A stretch of DNA of 50,781 nucleotides from an uncultured Lachnospiraceae bacterium (GCA_910584685.1 CAJUAO010000001.1:195227-246007); one strand, 5' to 3'; counted from the stretch's first letter, positions 43,008-50,781 are shown. The notes: generated by a model from the letters alone, not told the origin. A program made the numbers and translations.

Positions 43008-44006
43008 TCATGTTTCTGTCAAAGTCGGGAATTTTGCAATACTCCGGTCGCCGTAATCATGTCCTGTCGGCGGTGTTTCAACAACCTCTATAAGCTCTTT
43101 ACAGCTTTCATCTTTGAAATTGCATCCGCAAACCGAACATTTATAGTGATTTATGTTACTACCGGCAGTTATACAATCTGCTTCCTTTTCAGTTACAAAA
43201 GCGGCATCATGTGATTTAAATTTTATCCTAAATGTAACGCTCTTACCCTGTCCGCAGTCATATGAATACGTTACGTCACCATCGTACTCATTCTTTATAT
43301 CGCTATTTACTTTATATAGAATTTTCTTTCCGCCATTCTCATCCTCAATCACTTCAGCGTTTTTCCATTCGCTTGCCTTTGACAAATCAAATTCTCCCGG
43401 AAACTCATCCGGGTCAATAATACAGGTGTCAACAGTATACCTTGTATATATATTGCTGTCACTTCTAAGAGTTGTCAATACAGTATTTTGACTTAAATCT
43501 AAAGAAGTAAGATAATTGTCTGCACAGCTAATAAGCTTCAATGCAGCGTTTTGGCTTACATCTATATAAGTAAGCTGATTATCTTTAAACATAAGATTTT
43601 CCAATACAGTATTTTTACTTATATCTAAAGATGTAAGCTTATTATTACAGCAATAAAGCTCTATTAATTCCGTGTTTTTACTTAAATCCAAAGAGGTAAT
43701 TTCATTTTTGCTGCAGTCAAGAGTCATAAGACTTGTGAAATACCCTATTCCCGTAAAGTCAGCAATGCTCTTTTCTTTGCAATCAATAACACCGACACTA
43801 ATCCTCTCGTCCCAGGCTAAAACGTCATCCTTGTTTTTATCAATCTCATCCTTAACATATTGTCTAAAATTTTCGTCAGGAAAATTTGTTTCATTTATTG
43901 CGATATCATCTGCAGCAGCTGAAACGCTTATGGGTATCCCCCCTCCATTCAACAATATTAACGTCATACTTAACATTGTCAGAAATGAAATAAATCTTTT
44001 TATCAT
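43008..44006 (-). CDS. Secreted leucine-rich-repeat surface protein, N-terminal half, truncated
   Basis: The first about 30 residues (MIKRFISFLTMLSMTLILLNG to VSAAA) are a signal peptide. An EF-hand-like/linker region (NFPDENFRQYVKDEIDKNKDD) precedes about five short leucine-rich repeats of the form LTSLDLSKNTVLENL. A Cys-containing domain (NHYKCSVCGCNFKDESCKEL) and GHDYGD then lead to the TGA after PTLTET. AGGAGG precedes the ATG and an extended -10 promoter lies at 44112-44120. As it stands, the product is a 332-aa secreted protein without its cell-wall anchor; the anchor is encoded immediately downstream in the same frame. Confidence 0.85.
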   Translation of the reverse strand: MIKRFISFLTMLSMTLILLNGGGIPISVSAAADDIAINETNFPDENFRQYVKDEIDKNKDDVLAWDERISVGVIDCKEKSIADFTGIGYFTSLMTLDCSKNEITSLDLSKNTELIELYCCNNKLTSLDISKNTVLENLMFKDNQLTYIDVSQNAALKLISCADNYLTSLDLSQNTVLTTLRSDSNIYTRYTVDTCIIDPDEFPGEFDLSKASEWKNAEVIEDENGGKKILYKVNSDIKNEYDGDVTYSYDCGQGKSVTFRIKFKSHDAAFVTEKEADCITAGSNINHYKCSVCGCNFKDESCKELIEVVETPPTGHDYGDRSIAKFPTLTET

Positions 44007-44111
44007 TTTAAGTTCCTCCTAAAAATAAGTTTATCAAGATACAATTCTCAAATAACAAAAACCGAAATAAGTTTACAGGAAAAACATGAATTACCCGCCT
44101 AGTTTTAGACA

Positions 44112-44120
44112 ATTATACCA
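44112..44120 (-). promoter_or_regulatory. Extended -10 promoter of the LRR gene
   Basis: The minus strand reads TGGTATAAT, an extended -10 element. No good -35 is seen. The leader would be about 100 nt long. Confidence 0.55.
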
Positions 44121-44168
44121 TATTTTCGACAAAATGAATATGTAATAATAAGTTCGTCATGCAAGCCA

Positions 44169-44191
44169 CAAATTCGGCTCCGACGAATTTG
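44169..44191. repeat. Small hairpin next to the rplT terminator
   Basis: CAAATTCG (44169-44176) and CGAATTTG (44184-44191) are 8-bp arms. It stands directly beside the larger hairpin at 44193-44240, forming a double stem. Confidence 0.6.
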
Positions 44192-44192
44192 C

Positions 44193-44240
44193 AAGTGCCG
44201 GTCTCAGAATGAGTTTAAACTCACTCTGAAACCGGCACTT
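44193..44240 (-). terminator. Terminator hairpin of the infC-rpmI-rplT operon
   Basis: Two 23-bp arms (44193-44215, 44218-44240) pair with only two G-T positions. It starts right behind the rplT stop. The T run is stronger on the plus strand, where no gene leads into it, so on the minus strand the long stem must do the work. Confidence 0.75.
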
Positions 44241-44242
44241 TT

Positions 44243-44599
44243 TTATGCTAAATTAGCCTTAGCTGTCTCTGCAAGCTTTGCAAAGCCTGCTGCATCATTT
44301 ACTGCCATCTCGGCTAACATCTTTCTGTTCATCTCAATGCCTGCCTTCTTAAGACCAAACATAAATCTGCTATATGATAAACCGTTCATTCTTGCTGCTG
44401 CATTGATTCTTGCAATCCAAAGCTGTCTGAACTGTCTCTTTCTTTCCTTTCTTCCTGCATATGAGCTTGTAAGCGCTCTCATAACTGACTGCTTAGCCAC
44501 TCTGTACTGCTTGCTTCTTGCTCCTCTGTAGCCCTTAGCCAGCTTTAATACTCTGTTATGCTTCTTTTTAGCGTTTAATCCGCCTTTAACTCTTGCCAT
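44243..44599 (-). CDS. rplT: 50S ribosomal protein L20
   Basis: L20 is needed for early 50S assembly and, in Firmicutes, represses its own operon by binding the leader. MARVKGGLNAKKKHNRVLKLAKGYRGARS and WIARINAAARMNGLSYSRFM are standard family sequence, 118 aa as usual. AGGAGG precedes the ATG. It is the last gene of infC-rpmI-rplT; a long hairpin follows. Confidence 0.97.
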   Translation of the reverse strand: MARVKGGLNAKKKHNRVLKLAKGYRGARSKQYRVAKQSVMRALTSSYAGRKERKRQFRQLWIARINAAARMNGLSYSRFMFGLKKAGIEMNRKMLAEMAVNDAAGFAKLAETAKANLA

Positions 44600-44636
44600 T
44601 TCTATTTCCTCCTAAATTATCTAATTTTTTTCCAAC

Positions 44637-44834
44637 TTATAAGTATGGTAAAATCTTTTTCATATTCTTAACGTTTGTAGAGTCAGTCATGGCGGCCTTT
44701 CTCAAGTTTCTCTTTCTCTTTGTTGACTTCTTTGTTAAGATATGGCTCTTGTAAGCCTTCATTCTCTTTAATTTTCCTGTACCTGTCTTCTTAAAACGCT
44801 TTGCAGCGGCTCTGCTTGTTTTTACCTTTGGCAT
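44637..44834 (-). CDS. rpmI: 50S ribosomal protein L35
   Basis: This 65-aa basic large-subunit protein has MPKVKTSRAAAKRFKKTGTGKLKR and HILTKKSTKRKRNLRK, typical of L35. AAGGAGG lies upstream. It is the middle gene of the operon, 32 nt after infC and 37 nt before rplT. Confidence 0.97.
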   Translation of the reverse strand: MPKVKTSRAAAKRFKKTGTGKLKRMKAYKSHILTKKSTKRKRNLRKAAMTDSTNVKNMKKILPYL

Positions 44835-44866
44835 TTCCTTTTCCTCCTTAAAAATGTCTATTTTAA

Positions 44867-45373
44867 CTATTTCTTTTCAGTTAAAACCATCATAATGCTT
44901 TTTCCTTCCAGCTTGGCAGGCTTTTCAATCATAGCCACATCCGCCAAGCCCTCTGCAAAATCATCAAGAATATGCTTGCTTGACTGCATATGGGCCATTT
45001 CCCTGCCTCTGAAACGAAGACTTACCTTTACCTTATCACCTTTTACGATAAACTTTCTTGCCATGTTCATCTTAGTGTTAAGGTCATTATTTTCAATGTT
45101 TGGTGATAAGCGAACTTCCTTAACCTCAACAGTCTTCTGCTTTTTCTTTGCTTCCTTTTCCTTTCTTGTAAGCTCATATTTATACTTACCATAATCAATA
45201 ATCTTACAAACCGGCGGCTTAGCAGTCGGGGCTATCTTGACTAAATCTAAATCTGCGTCTCTTGCAAGCTTATATGCCTCCTTGGCAGACATAATGCCTA
45301 ACTGTTCTCCGTCCTCGCCTATGAGACGAACCTCCTTGTCTCTGATTTGCTCGTTAATCATTAATTCGCTAAT
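44867..45373 (-). CDS. infC: Translation initiation factor IF-3 with AUU start codon
   Basis: IF-3 controls start-codon selection and keeps the subunits apart. The coding start is ATT at 45373-45371: GGAGG lies 9 nt upstream and it yields the family start ISELMINEQIRDKEVR. A longer frame reaches 45415 but lacks a site. AUU is the classical autoregulated infC start. The two IF-3 domains are intact in 168 aa, the second with RFRGREMAHMQ. A sigma-A promoter and a 220-nt leader lie upstream. Confidence 0.95.
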   Translation of the reverse strand: MSELMINEQIRDKEVRLIGEDGEQLGIMSAKEAYKLARDADLDLVKIAPTAKPPVCKIIDYGKYKYELTRKEKEAKKKQKTVEVKEVRLSPNIENNDLNTKMNMARKFIVKGDKVKVSLRFRGREMAHMQSSKHILDDFAEGLADVAMIEKPAKLEGKSIMMVLTEKK

Positions 45374-45419
45374 AGTAGTGCACCTCCAAACAAAAATTAA
45401 TCTTTTTTTGTCCAACCGA

Positions 45420-45594
45420 CATAAAAAAAGATGGATAAGAGAATACCCACCTGCAGCTTATAGGAGAAACCGTATAATCCCGCTGCAAATAACGTAAGCT
45501 CGTTACGTGCAGCCCTATACAATAACTTAAATATAAACACCAAGTAACTCTATTGTTCTTGGGTGAGAGGATACTCTGCTTTATTTTCACAACT
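45420..45594 (-). ncRNA. L20-type leader of the infC operon (probable attenuator)
   Basis: The transcript between promoter and infC is about 220 nt and contains several stems, including CCAAG/CTTGG and CGTAA/TTACG inside matching GCTGC/GCAGC. It contains the segment GAGTATCCTCTCACCC, which I associate with Firmicutes L20 leaders, and a stretch ending in ATCTTTTTTTATG (near 45420) that could be a terminator end. Operon identity strongly supports an L20-responsive leader; the fold was not computed. Confidence 0.6.
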
Positions 45595-45599
45595 GTTAT

Positions 45600-45628
45600 A
45601 TAATAACATGAATTTCTTTTATAGTCAA
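45600..45628 (-). promoter_or_regulatory. Sigma-A promoter of infC-rpmI-rplT
   Basis: On the minus strand TTGACT (45628-45623) and TATTAT (45605-45600) are 17 nt apart. Confidence 0.8.
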
Positions 45629-45708
45629 CTTTTTTTCTAAGAAATTCAAAAAATTTTTTCAAATTGCTGAAAATGCAAACCTGTATATCTGTATATTTTT
45701 GACCGACT

Positions 45709-45736
45709 TTGCGCACAATAAAACTGTAATTATAAA
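45709..45736 (+). promoter_or_regulatory. Possible promoter of the DUF1540 gene
   Basis: TTGCGC (45709-45714) and TATAAA (45731-45736) are 16 nt apart, 30 nt before the ATG. Confidence 0.45.
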
Positions 45737-45766
45737 AATTAATAAATATATAACGGAGGGAAAGCT

Positions 45767-46090
45767 ATGCCAATATTAGACTGCAGCGTAAAGAACTGTA
45801 TACACAATATGGAATCAAGATGCCAGCTTGAACAAATCAAGGTGGAAGGAAGCAGCGCTACAAATTCAGACGCAACTGCCTGCGGCAGCTTCCAGTTAAG
45901 AAGAAACGAGGCTTCTTATTCAAACAGCTCACATCTGCCAAACCCTGAAAATGATGTAAAGTGTGCCGCTGAAAACTGCTGTTTTAACGAAAACCTGAAA
46001 TGCCATGCGGACCACATTGATATTGCCGGAAACGGAGCATGTGACTGCGGTGAGACATTATGTCAAAGCTTCAGATGCGACTGCAAATAA
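45767..46090 (+). CDS. Cysteine-rich protein with two DUF1540 repeats
   Basis: This 107-aa protein carries two copies of the DUF1540 motif: CSVKNCIHNMESRCQLEQIKVEG (about 6-28) followed by ACGSF, and CAAENCCFNENLKCHADHIDI (about 65-85) followed by CQSF. The regular Cys spacing suggests metal binding. The family is frequent in spore-forming Clostridia, with no proven function. GGAGGG lies before the ATG. It is the only plus-strand gene in this half of the window and is convergent with the beta-helix gene. Confidence 0.88.
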   Translation: MPILDCSVKNCIHNMESRCQLEQIKVEGSSATNSDATACGSFQLRRNEASYSNSSHLPNPENDVKCAAENCCFNENLKCHADHIDIAGNGACDCGETLCQSFRCDCK

Positions 46091-46118
46091 GCGCATTATA
46101 ATAGAACTATGGGCTTCT

Positions 46119-48086
46119 CTATTCAGGGAAGCTCATTTCTATGTGCCGTACTCCTATCCTGTTTTTTTCTACTGAGATGGCATGATGCTTTATTCCCATC
46201 CCCGAATATAAATTTCCCGTTATCTTTGACGCAAGCTTTAAAGGCTTGTCTATATCAGGCGAAGTAATCTGCGTTGTAAAGGAATTTTTGTATATGTCAA
46301 GCCTTATATCCATACCTGATTTTAAAAAGCTTCCTGTTAGTGTTTCCGATATTGACTGCGCCATCATACCATCATACTTATACAATGCTATGCTTGCCAT
46401 GTGATTTGCCGTGTCTGTACACTCAAGCCTTATTCCATAGCCTGTTTTTGTATTAACATCATACTTTATATATATTTCCTGATATTCGCCCTTATTTCCA
46501 AAGCCCTCGCCACTATTATTTTCAAAATCAAGTATAATGTATACTGTCATATTTTCCTTTGAAATGTCGCTTCCAAAATAATACCCGCAGTCATTTGCCT
46601 CAGTTACCATATCATAATATCTGCACATGGGCAGCTTTTTATAAAGCCAGATGCCCGTAGCCGTGCCATATCCTGATTCTGTTTTGTAATATGGATTTAA
46701 TACCTGATTTTCCATATTGATAATTATGCTTTCGCTTTTTATATCCGACTGCATGATAATACGGCTCATTATATTTAATCCGGCGCCTGCCTCGCTTCTT
46801 ATATGTCTCGGCTTTATATTTACTTTTATATGTCTTCCCACGTCAAAAGGCGTAAGCCTTATTTCCCTGCAGGGCTTGCTTCTGCTCACGGCTATTTTTC
46901 TGCAATCCTTTTCATTTGACCTTACAAATTCCCTTAATGCCACAAGCTTTGTCCTGTCGATATTATCAACCCTGTACCAGCTTATCTCAGACAAATCCTC
47001 CCTGCCCTTTAAATCAAGCTCATAGCTTACAACCGCCTTACCGTCTTTTATAACTATTTCCGGTGTGGCAGTAAACCGGGGCGGCTCTATTAAAGACGGC
47101 TTTACCTCCACCACGCAGTCTGCCTTTACCCCCTCGCCTGTCTCAAAGGAAACATATCCGTATTCAGGCTCTTCACTGTCATTTTCTCCTGTGATTTCAA
47201 ATACAATACTTCCTTCTCCACAGCTATTCTCCCTCACATCAAGCCCCTTAGAGGCGTTAAAAGCGCAGGAGGGCTTTATATTTGACGGATAATAATGCAG
47301 TATAATAAATGCGTTCCTGCTTCCCCCAGTAATTTGAATATTTTTATTTACATCTATATAAAATACAAACTTATTATTGAAACTCTCCACATCAGCAAAA
47401 AAAGGCTCCCTGCTGTTATCTCCTGAGAGAAGATTTGAAAGACTGTATATATTCAGATTATCCTTGCATATCTCATAGCCACATTCATCTATACCTGATA
47501 TTCCCGGACAATTATAATAAGAAAAAGTATTTTCATTTACCATATCCTTTGTCCATGCCACATATGCATTTCCCTTATAAATCCCCACATTAACGGCTGA
47601 TACCGACGCATCTCCTTCCGTTATAAATGCGTTTGCTTCGTTATTTTCAATATATATATCAGAATCCATTATAACAGTATAATTTAATCTGTAAGCATTA
47701 TTTTCATTTCTAAAGGCTGATAATATTGAAGTCTCCTTCCCTGCGCTCTTAAACGTACAGCCGCTGAAAACTTCATAGCCGGAGCTTTTTAGGGCTATCC
47801 TTGTATATTCAAAGGTACATCCCGAAAAAAGCACTCTTGTCCCATTGTTTTCAACGGCTGTTACAGTGGATTTAAAATAACAGTTATCAAAAATAATACT
47901 GTCGCTTAATTCCGATATAACTATCGCAATATTTTCTCCAAAATCAAGATTTTTAATTTTTATATCCCTGCCGTCAATTATAAGCATAACAAGACTGCCA
48001 TCGTTGCTCTTTCCAATGGCAGTCCTTAATATTTCATCCGCTGAACTGTTATTATTAATAATGTAGCTATAGTTATTATTTATCAT
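46119..48086 (-). CDS. Putative right-handed beta-helix protein of unknown activity
   Basis: The N-terminal about 250 residues contain repeated short strands such as IIFDNCYFKS, VLFSGCTFEY and EVFSGCTFKS, the ladder pattern of right-handed beta-helix (pectin-lyase-like) folds. A middle region has an Ig-like domain (about 340-440: VSYELDLKGREDLSEISWYRVDN). The last about 200 residues look like a beta-sandwich, possibly sugar-binding (YIKYDVNTKTGYGIRLECTDT). There is no signal peptide or clear catalytic motif. A link to pectin is suggested by the fold and by other pectin genes in the window, but it is inference. It follows the deacetylase gene by 70 nt. Confidence 0.6.
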   Translation of the reverse strand: MINNNYSYIINNNSSADEILRTAIGKSNDGSLVMLIIDGRDIKIKNLDFGENIAIVISELSDSIIFDNCYFKSTVTAVENNGTRVLFSGCTFEYTRIALKSSGYEVFSGCTFKSAGKETSILSAFRNENNAYRLNYTVIMDSDIYIENNEANAFITEGDASVSAVNVGIYKGNAYVAWTKDMVNENTFSYYNCPGISGIDECGYEICKDNLNIYSLSNLLSGDNSREPFFADVESFNNKFVFYIDVNKNIQITGGSRNAFIILHYYPSNIKPSCAFNASKGLDVRENSCGEGSIVFEITGENDSEEPEYGYVSFETGEGVKADCVVEVKPSLIEPPRFTATPEIVIKDGKAVVSYELDLKGREDLSEISWYRVDNIDRTKLVALREFVRSNEKDCRKIAVSRSKPCREIRLTPFDVGRHIKVNIKPRHIRSEAGAGLNIMSRIIMQSDIKSESIIINMENQVLNPYYKTESGYGTATGIWLYKKLPMCRYYDMVTEANDCGYYFGSDISKENMTVYIILDFENNSGEGFGNKGEYQEIYIKYDVNTKTGYGIRLECTDTANHMASIALYKYDGMMAQSISETLTGSFLKSGMDIRLDIYKNSFTTQITSPDIDKPLKLASKITGNLYSGMGIKHHAISVEKNRIGVRHIEMSFPE

Positions 48087-48156
48087 TTTTATTCCTATCT
48101 GTCATCCCGGACAGTTCAAACATCCGAAGCCTTTTCTTCCTGCTTTATCTTTAATA

Positions 48157-49098
48157 TTAGTTATAGCTTTTAATTTCAAAACCCTTTTCTCTTGCTTTAT
48201 CTATAAAGTTTCCCAGCATTTCCGTGTTTGTCTGGGATACTGCGTGAAGGAGATATACGGCTCCGTTATGAAGCTTTGTGACAGCATTATCCAAAGCCTT
48301 TCCAACCTCCATCTGATTAGCCGGGTCCCAGTCTGCATATGCAAAACTCCACATAACTGAACGATATCCGCAATGATTTGCCACAGCAAGCGTCTGCTCG
48401 CTAAATGCTCCCGTAGGAGGTCTGAACAGCCACATTTCATATCCATAAGTATCAAGCACATACTGATGCAGCTCCTTATACTCGTTTATCTGCTGCTCTA
48501 CGGACAGGGACATCATGCCTCCCGACGGATGAGTTACACTGTGGGAGCCCACTATATGTCCCTCGTCAATCATTCGCTTTACCAGCTCCTGCTCGCTCTT
48601 GGCATAAGGCATTGTTATAAAAAATACCGCCTTTACATTCTTCTCCTTAAGAGTATCAAGTATACGTGATGTATACCCGTTTTCATATCCCTCGTCAAAG
48701 GTAAGATAAATAACCTTCTCATCCTCCTTTATCCAGTCAACGGCATATTTGCTTCCATATGTTTCCTGAAGATTAACAGGCGCCACAGGTCTGTTGTCAG
48801 GGTTTACCTGTACTCCTACGCCCCATGTTACTTTTTCGTTTGATATGGCATTTACATCATTTTCAAAGGTTATCTTCTCATGGGAGGTTGCCTCTTCTGC
48901 TGCAGTTGTTGTCTCCTCACTTGATATTCCTCCGATATTACCGTCGTCAGAGGTGGTGTCCTTTATCTGCTCCGCCACAATGGTGGTAGTCCCATTTTCT
49001 TTATCGTTACTGTCAAATACACCGCAGCCGCTTACAGCGCTTACGGTAATAAATGCAGCCATAATTAATCCTGTCTTTCCCTTCATTTTTGTCCTCAT
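48157..49098 (-). CDS. PdaA-like polysaccharide deacetylase lipoprotein
   Basis: The start has a lipobox, SAVSGC, and a Thr/Ser/Glu-rich linker (about 28-85) before a NodB deacetylase domain. Its motifs are LTFDEGYENGYTSRILDTL (near 130), HSVTHPSGGMMSLS (the metal His pair) and RPPTGAFSEQTL, with LLHAVS near the end. TFDxGYENGYT is characteristic of PdaA, which makes muramic-delta-lactam in spore cortex; that role is likely but not certain because surface deacetylases are close relatives. AAAGGGG precedes the ATG. It lies 39 nt behind yqeG. Confidence 0.85.
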   Translation of the reverse strand: MRTKMKGKTGLIMAAFITVSAVSGCGVFDSNDKENGTTTIVAEQIKDTTSDDGNIGGISSEETTTAAEEATSHEKITFENDVNAISNEKVTWGVGVQVNPDNRPVAPVNLQETYGSKYAVDWIKEDEKVIYLTFDEGYENGYTSRILDTLKEKNVKAVFFITMPYAKSEQELVKRMIDEGHIVGSHSVTHPSGGMMSLSVEQQINEYKELHQYVLDTYGYEMWLFRPPTGAFSEQTLAVANHCGYRSVMWSFAYADWDPANQMEVGKALDNAVTKLHNGAVYLLHAVSQTNTEMLGNFIDKAREKGFEIKSYN

Positions 49099-49137
49099 AA
49101 CTTTTCCCCTTTCATTTTTAATAAATCCGGTTTTATG

Positions 49138-49716
49138 TCATGCTTTTTCTTTCTTTTTCTTAAGTCTTAAAAGCCTTGCCATATTGTACTGCTTATTTTC
49201 TTTTCGAAGCTTCTTTCTGTCCTGCCTTGCATATCTCCACATAACTATCTTTTCCAAATAACGCTTTAAGACTATCTGCAGCTCCTCCTTAGGGTGAATT
49301 GGCCTTACAAGAATAGTATACATATTAGCCCTGTTTCCTCCAAACACATCCGTAAACACCTGGTCTCCTACAAATATGGTTTCGTCTATATCTGTACCCA
49401 TAATCTCCATTGCCATATTATACGCATTTACCGAAGGCTTATGGGCGTCAAATATATAAGGAGCTCCCACTGCATCGGCAAAGGGCTTTACTCTTTCTTC
49501 CTTATTATTTGATATAAGACAGAACTTAAATCCTATATCCTTAAGCCTTTTAAAAAAATTAACAGCCTTTTCATCAGCCTTCTCTCCATGAGGAACAAGA
49601 GTGTTGTCAATGTCGAATAATATTCCTCTATAGCCCAGCTTATTATAATATTTTTTAAAGTTTATATAGTATACACTTCGTGCTACCTTTTTTGGAAAAA
49701 ATCTCTTTAAGAACAT
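49138..49716 (-). CDS. yqeG: YqeG-family HAD phosphatase
   Basis: The HAD motif ILFDIDNTLVPHG places the nucleophile Asp35 and Asp37; LISNNKEERV is motif II, KPSVNAYNMAM holds the motif III Lys, and FVGDQVFTDVFGGNRANM holds the acidic motif IV. The 192-aa protein ends in a very basic tail (RKKLRKENKQYNMARLLRLKKKKEK). The family is conserved in Firmicutes next to ribosome-related genes, with uncertain substrate. It lies between nrdR and the deacetylase. Confidence 0.9.
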   Translation of the reverse strand: MFLKRFFPKKVARSVYYINFKKYYNKLGYRGILFDIDNTLVPHGEKADEKAVNFFKRLKDIGFKFCLISNNKEERVKPFADAVGAPYIFDAHKPSVNAYNMAMEIMGTDIDETIFVGDQVFTDVFGGNRANMYTILVRPIHPKEELQIVLKRYLEKIVMWRYARQDRKKLRKENKQYNMARLLRLKKKKEKA

Positions 49717-49729
49717 ACGCTACCTCTCG

Positions 49730-50185
49730 TCACTGCTTATCCAAAAGTTTCTTTATCTCATCCATAAAGGTGTTCACATCCTTAAACTCTCTGTAAACAG
49801 ATGCAAATCTTACATATGCAACAGAATCATAGTCTTTAAGCTTATCCATAACTATCTCGCCTATAACGCTGCTTGGTATTTCCTTGTCCTCAAGGTTAAA
49901 TATTTCTGTCTCTATTTCATCTATCATCTCTGTTATCTGGTTTACCGATACAGAACGCTTATGACATGAACGTATAATTGCAGCTTCTATCTTTGAGCGG
50001 TCATATGTCTCTCTGTTGTTATCCTTCTTTATAACGATTATCGGTATAGTCTCAACCTTTTCATATGTAGTAAATCTCTTACCACAGGCGTCACATACAC
50101 GTCTTCTCCTGATAGCGCTGTTATCCTCTGCCGGTCTTGAATCTATGACTCTTGTATTCTCTTTGCTGCAAAAGGGACATTTCAT
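49730..50185 (-). CDS. nrdR: Ribonucleotide reductase repressor NrdR
   Basis: NrdR senses ATP/dATP through an ATP-cone and represses nrd operons. The zinc ribbon has C3, C6, C31 and C34 (MKCPFCSKEN and RRRVCDACGKRF), followed by the ATP-cone (VIKKDNNRETYDRSKIEAAIIRSC). GGAGG lies 5 nt before the chosen ATG at 50185; the upstream ATG at 50197 overlaps that site. The 151-aa product is typical. No nrd gene is in the window. Confidence 0.96.
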   Translation of the reverse strand: MKCPFCSKENTRVIDSRPAEDNSAIRRRRVCDACGKRFTTYEKVETIPIIVIKKDNNRETYDRSKIEAAIIRSCHKRSVSVNQITEMIDEIETEIFNLEDKEIPSSVIGEIVMDKLKDYDSVAYVRFASVYREFKDVNTFMDEIKKLLDKQ

Positions 50186-50251
50186 ATATACCTCCATATA
50201 TTTACATTTTATTGTTCTTATACATTAATTTTATATAAAAAAATATATTTG

Positions 50252-50503
50252 TCAACCCTTAAAACAAGCCTTTTCATCCATTTGCACCAGCACAATATCG
50301 CTGCCAATCTGTCTTATACATTTAAAGGGTATCACAAACTCCGATTCCTTCGTAAAAAAATTCAATCCTCTGCAGCCCTCAGGTACTATTACCGCGCATA
50401 TCTGTCCCGTACACTCATCAAATTCAATATCTGTTATAAAACCCAGCTTTTTGCAGGTGCATTCGTTTATAACTTCTTTAAGCTTCAACTCACAAAGACG
50501 CAT
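50252..50503 (-). CDS. YlmC/YmxH-family PRC-barrel sporulation protein
   Basis: This 83-aa protein has the PRC-barrel core MRLCELKLKEVINECTCKKLGFITDIEFDECTGQICAVIVPE and the ending IRQIGSDIVLVQM, typical of the YlmC/YmxH family found in spore formers. AGAGGAG precedes the ATG. It is 67 nt upstream of nrdR and on the same strand. Confidence 0.9.
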   Translation of the reverse strand: MRLCELKLKEVINECTCKKLGFITDIEFDECTGQICAVIVPEGCRGLNFFTKESEFVIPFKCIRQIGSDIVLVQMDEKACFKG

Positions 50504-50650
50504 TTTGCTCCTCTTTATTCAAATCTTATATTGATAAATATTATGTATAAATTTTTCATCCTATGATTTTATATTGGGATTTATTGTTTATTCAGCTATA
50601 ATTATATGTTGGATAGTGGTTGCTTTGATGTAGGAAATGAGTGATATATA

Positions 50651-50781
50651 TTAATTTGTACGGGTAAAACATTTTTCCTCACATGTAAGCCGGGGCTTAA
50701 GAATAAAGGGAGCTTGGGCGGCAGGGCGGCTTGGGAAGGGAGTTATATATTTTTTTAAAGCTTCGAAAAGAGGAAGAAATT
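50651..50781. repeat. Interspersed palindromic element, copy 3, cut by the window edge
   Basis: It starts TTAATTTGTA like copy 1, then ATTTTTCCTCACATGTAAGC, the block CTTAAGAATAAAGGGAG, and near the end TTTTTTTAAAGCTTCGAAAA, the reverse complement of the AAGCTTTAAAAA block. It has no open frame. The remaining bases 50504-50650 are AT-rich and hold the ymxH upstream region. Confidence 0.8.

Larger units (their letters stand above)
45374..45766. other. Intergenic region: infC leader and divergent promoters
   Basis: These 393 bases hold the infC leader (45420-45594), the infC promoter, and on the other strand the DUF1540 promoter. No gene is seen. Confidence 0.6.

Noticed and set aside
43008..43010. 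The in-frame TGA as a selenocysteine codon
   Set aside because: The expected residue is Gly in a surface repeat, no redox motif surrounds it, and no SECIS-like stem was evident right behind the codon. A nonsense mutation or readthrough is simpler.
42478..43056. A 192-aa plus-strand open frame with Ser-rich sequence
   Set aside because: It is antisense to the wall-protein gene, has no ribosome site, and its composition mirrors the coding strand.
28381..50781. The interspersed palindromes as CRISPR repeats
   Set aside because: They are singly placed, thousands of bases apart, palindromic over 100-200 bp and lack regular spacers.

Overview
The window looks like a low-GC Clostridia chromosome, most likely a spore-forming, pectin-using Lachnospiraceae. 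The reasons are conserved Firmicutes gene order (rpsU-yqfC-yqfD-phoH-HD protein-ybeY; infC-rpmI-rplT), sporulation genes (spoIVA, yqfC, yqfD, a SpoVB-like flippase, a PdaA-like deacetylase, ymxH), consensus sigma-A promoters, strong GGAGG ribosome sites, and genes for arabinan and pectin breakdown. Almost every gene is on the minus strand.

Layout. Positions 1-12,130 are one long minus-strand run: rpsU, yqfC, yqfD, phoH, a shortened PgpH-like HD protein, ybeY, a SpoVB/MATE-type flippase, two flavoprotein genes, proB without its PUA domain, and an unknown protein. Positions 12,181-19,045 hold a membrane-anchored GH43 arabinanase directly behind alaS, a 55-aa membrane protein and a membrane-anchored MutS-like ATPase. 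Positions 19,350-28,235 hold spoIVA (+), kduI-kduD (-) behind a palindromic operator, a cyclophilin lipoprotein (-) and a 1246-aa GH51 arabinofuranosidase (+). Positions 28,600-34,916 hold a rhomboid-like membrane protein with a zinc-ribbon tail, a LysM protein and a 1422-aa double acyl-CoA dehydratase activase. Positions 35,292-40,030 form a tightly coupled operon of a LacI-type regulator and a heterodimeric ABC exporter, with a perfect consensus promoter and two inverted operator copies. Positions 40,059-41,900 contain a 331-bp near-perfect palindrome, a cation diffusion facilitator and two divergent tRNA-Leu genes. Positions 42,000-44,006 hold a leucine-rich-repeat wall protein split by an in-frame TGA. 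Positions 44,243-45,630 are the infC operon with an AUU start and a long leader. The remainder is DUF1540, a beta-helix protein, a PdaA-like deacetylase, yqeG, nrdR and ymxH.

How the genes may work together. The GH43 enzyme (outside the cell) and the GH51 enzyme (no export signal, so probably inside) would release arabinose from arabinan side chains of pectin. KduI and KduD would process the unsaturated uronate end product of pectate lyase action. The beta-helix protein at 46,119-48,086 has a pectin-lyase-like look but no demonstrated activity.

The least ordinary items are the foldback element at 40,059-40,389, a second interspersed palindromic repeat family (28,381, 35,094, 50,651), the self-regulated LacI/ABC-exporter operon with an apparently non-AUG start, the PgpH remnant that has lost one of two metal sites, the nonsense-interrupted wall protein, and a tRNA-Leu with anticodon AAG. 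No CRISPR array, rRNA operon, phage or insertion sequence transposase was seen.
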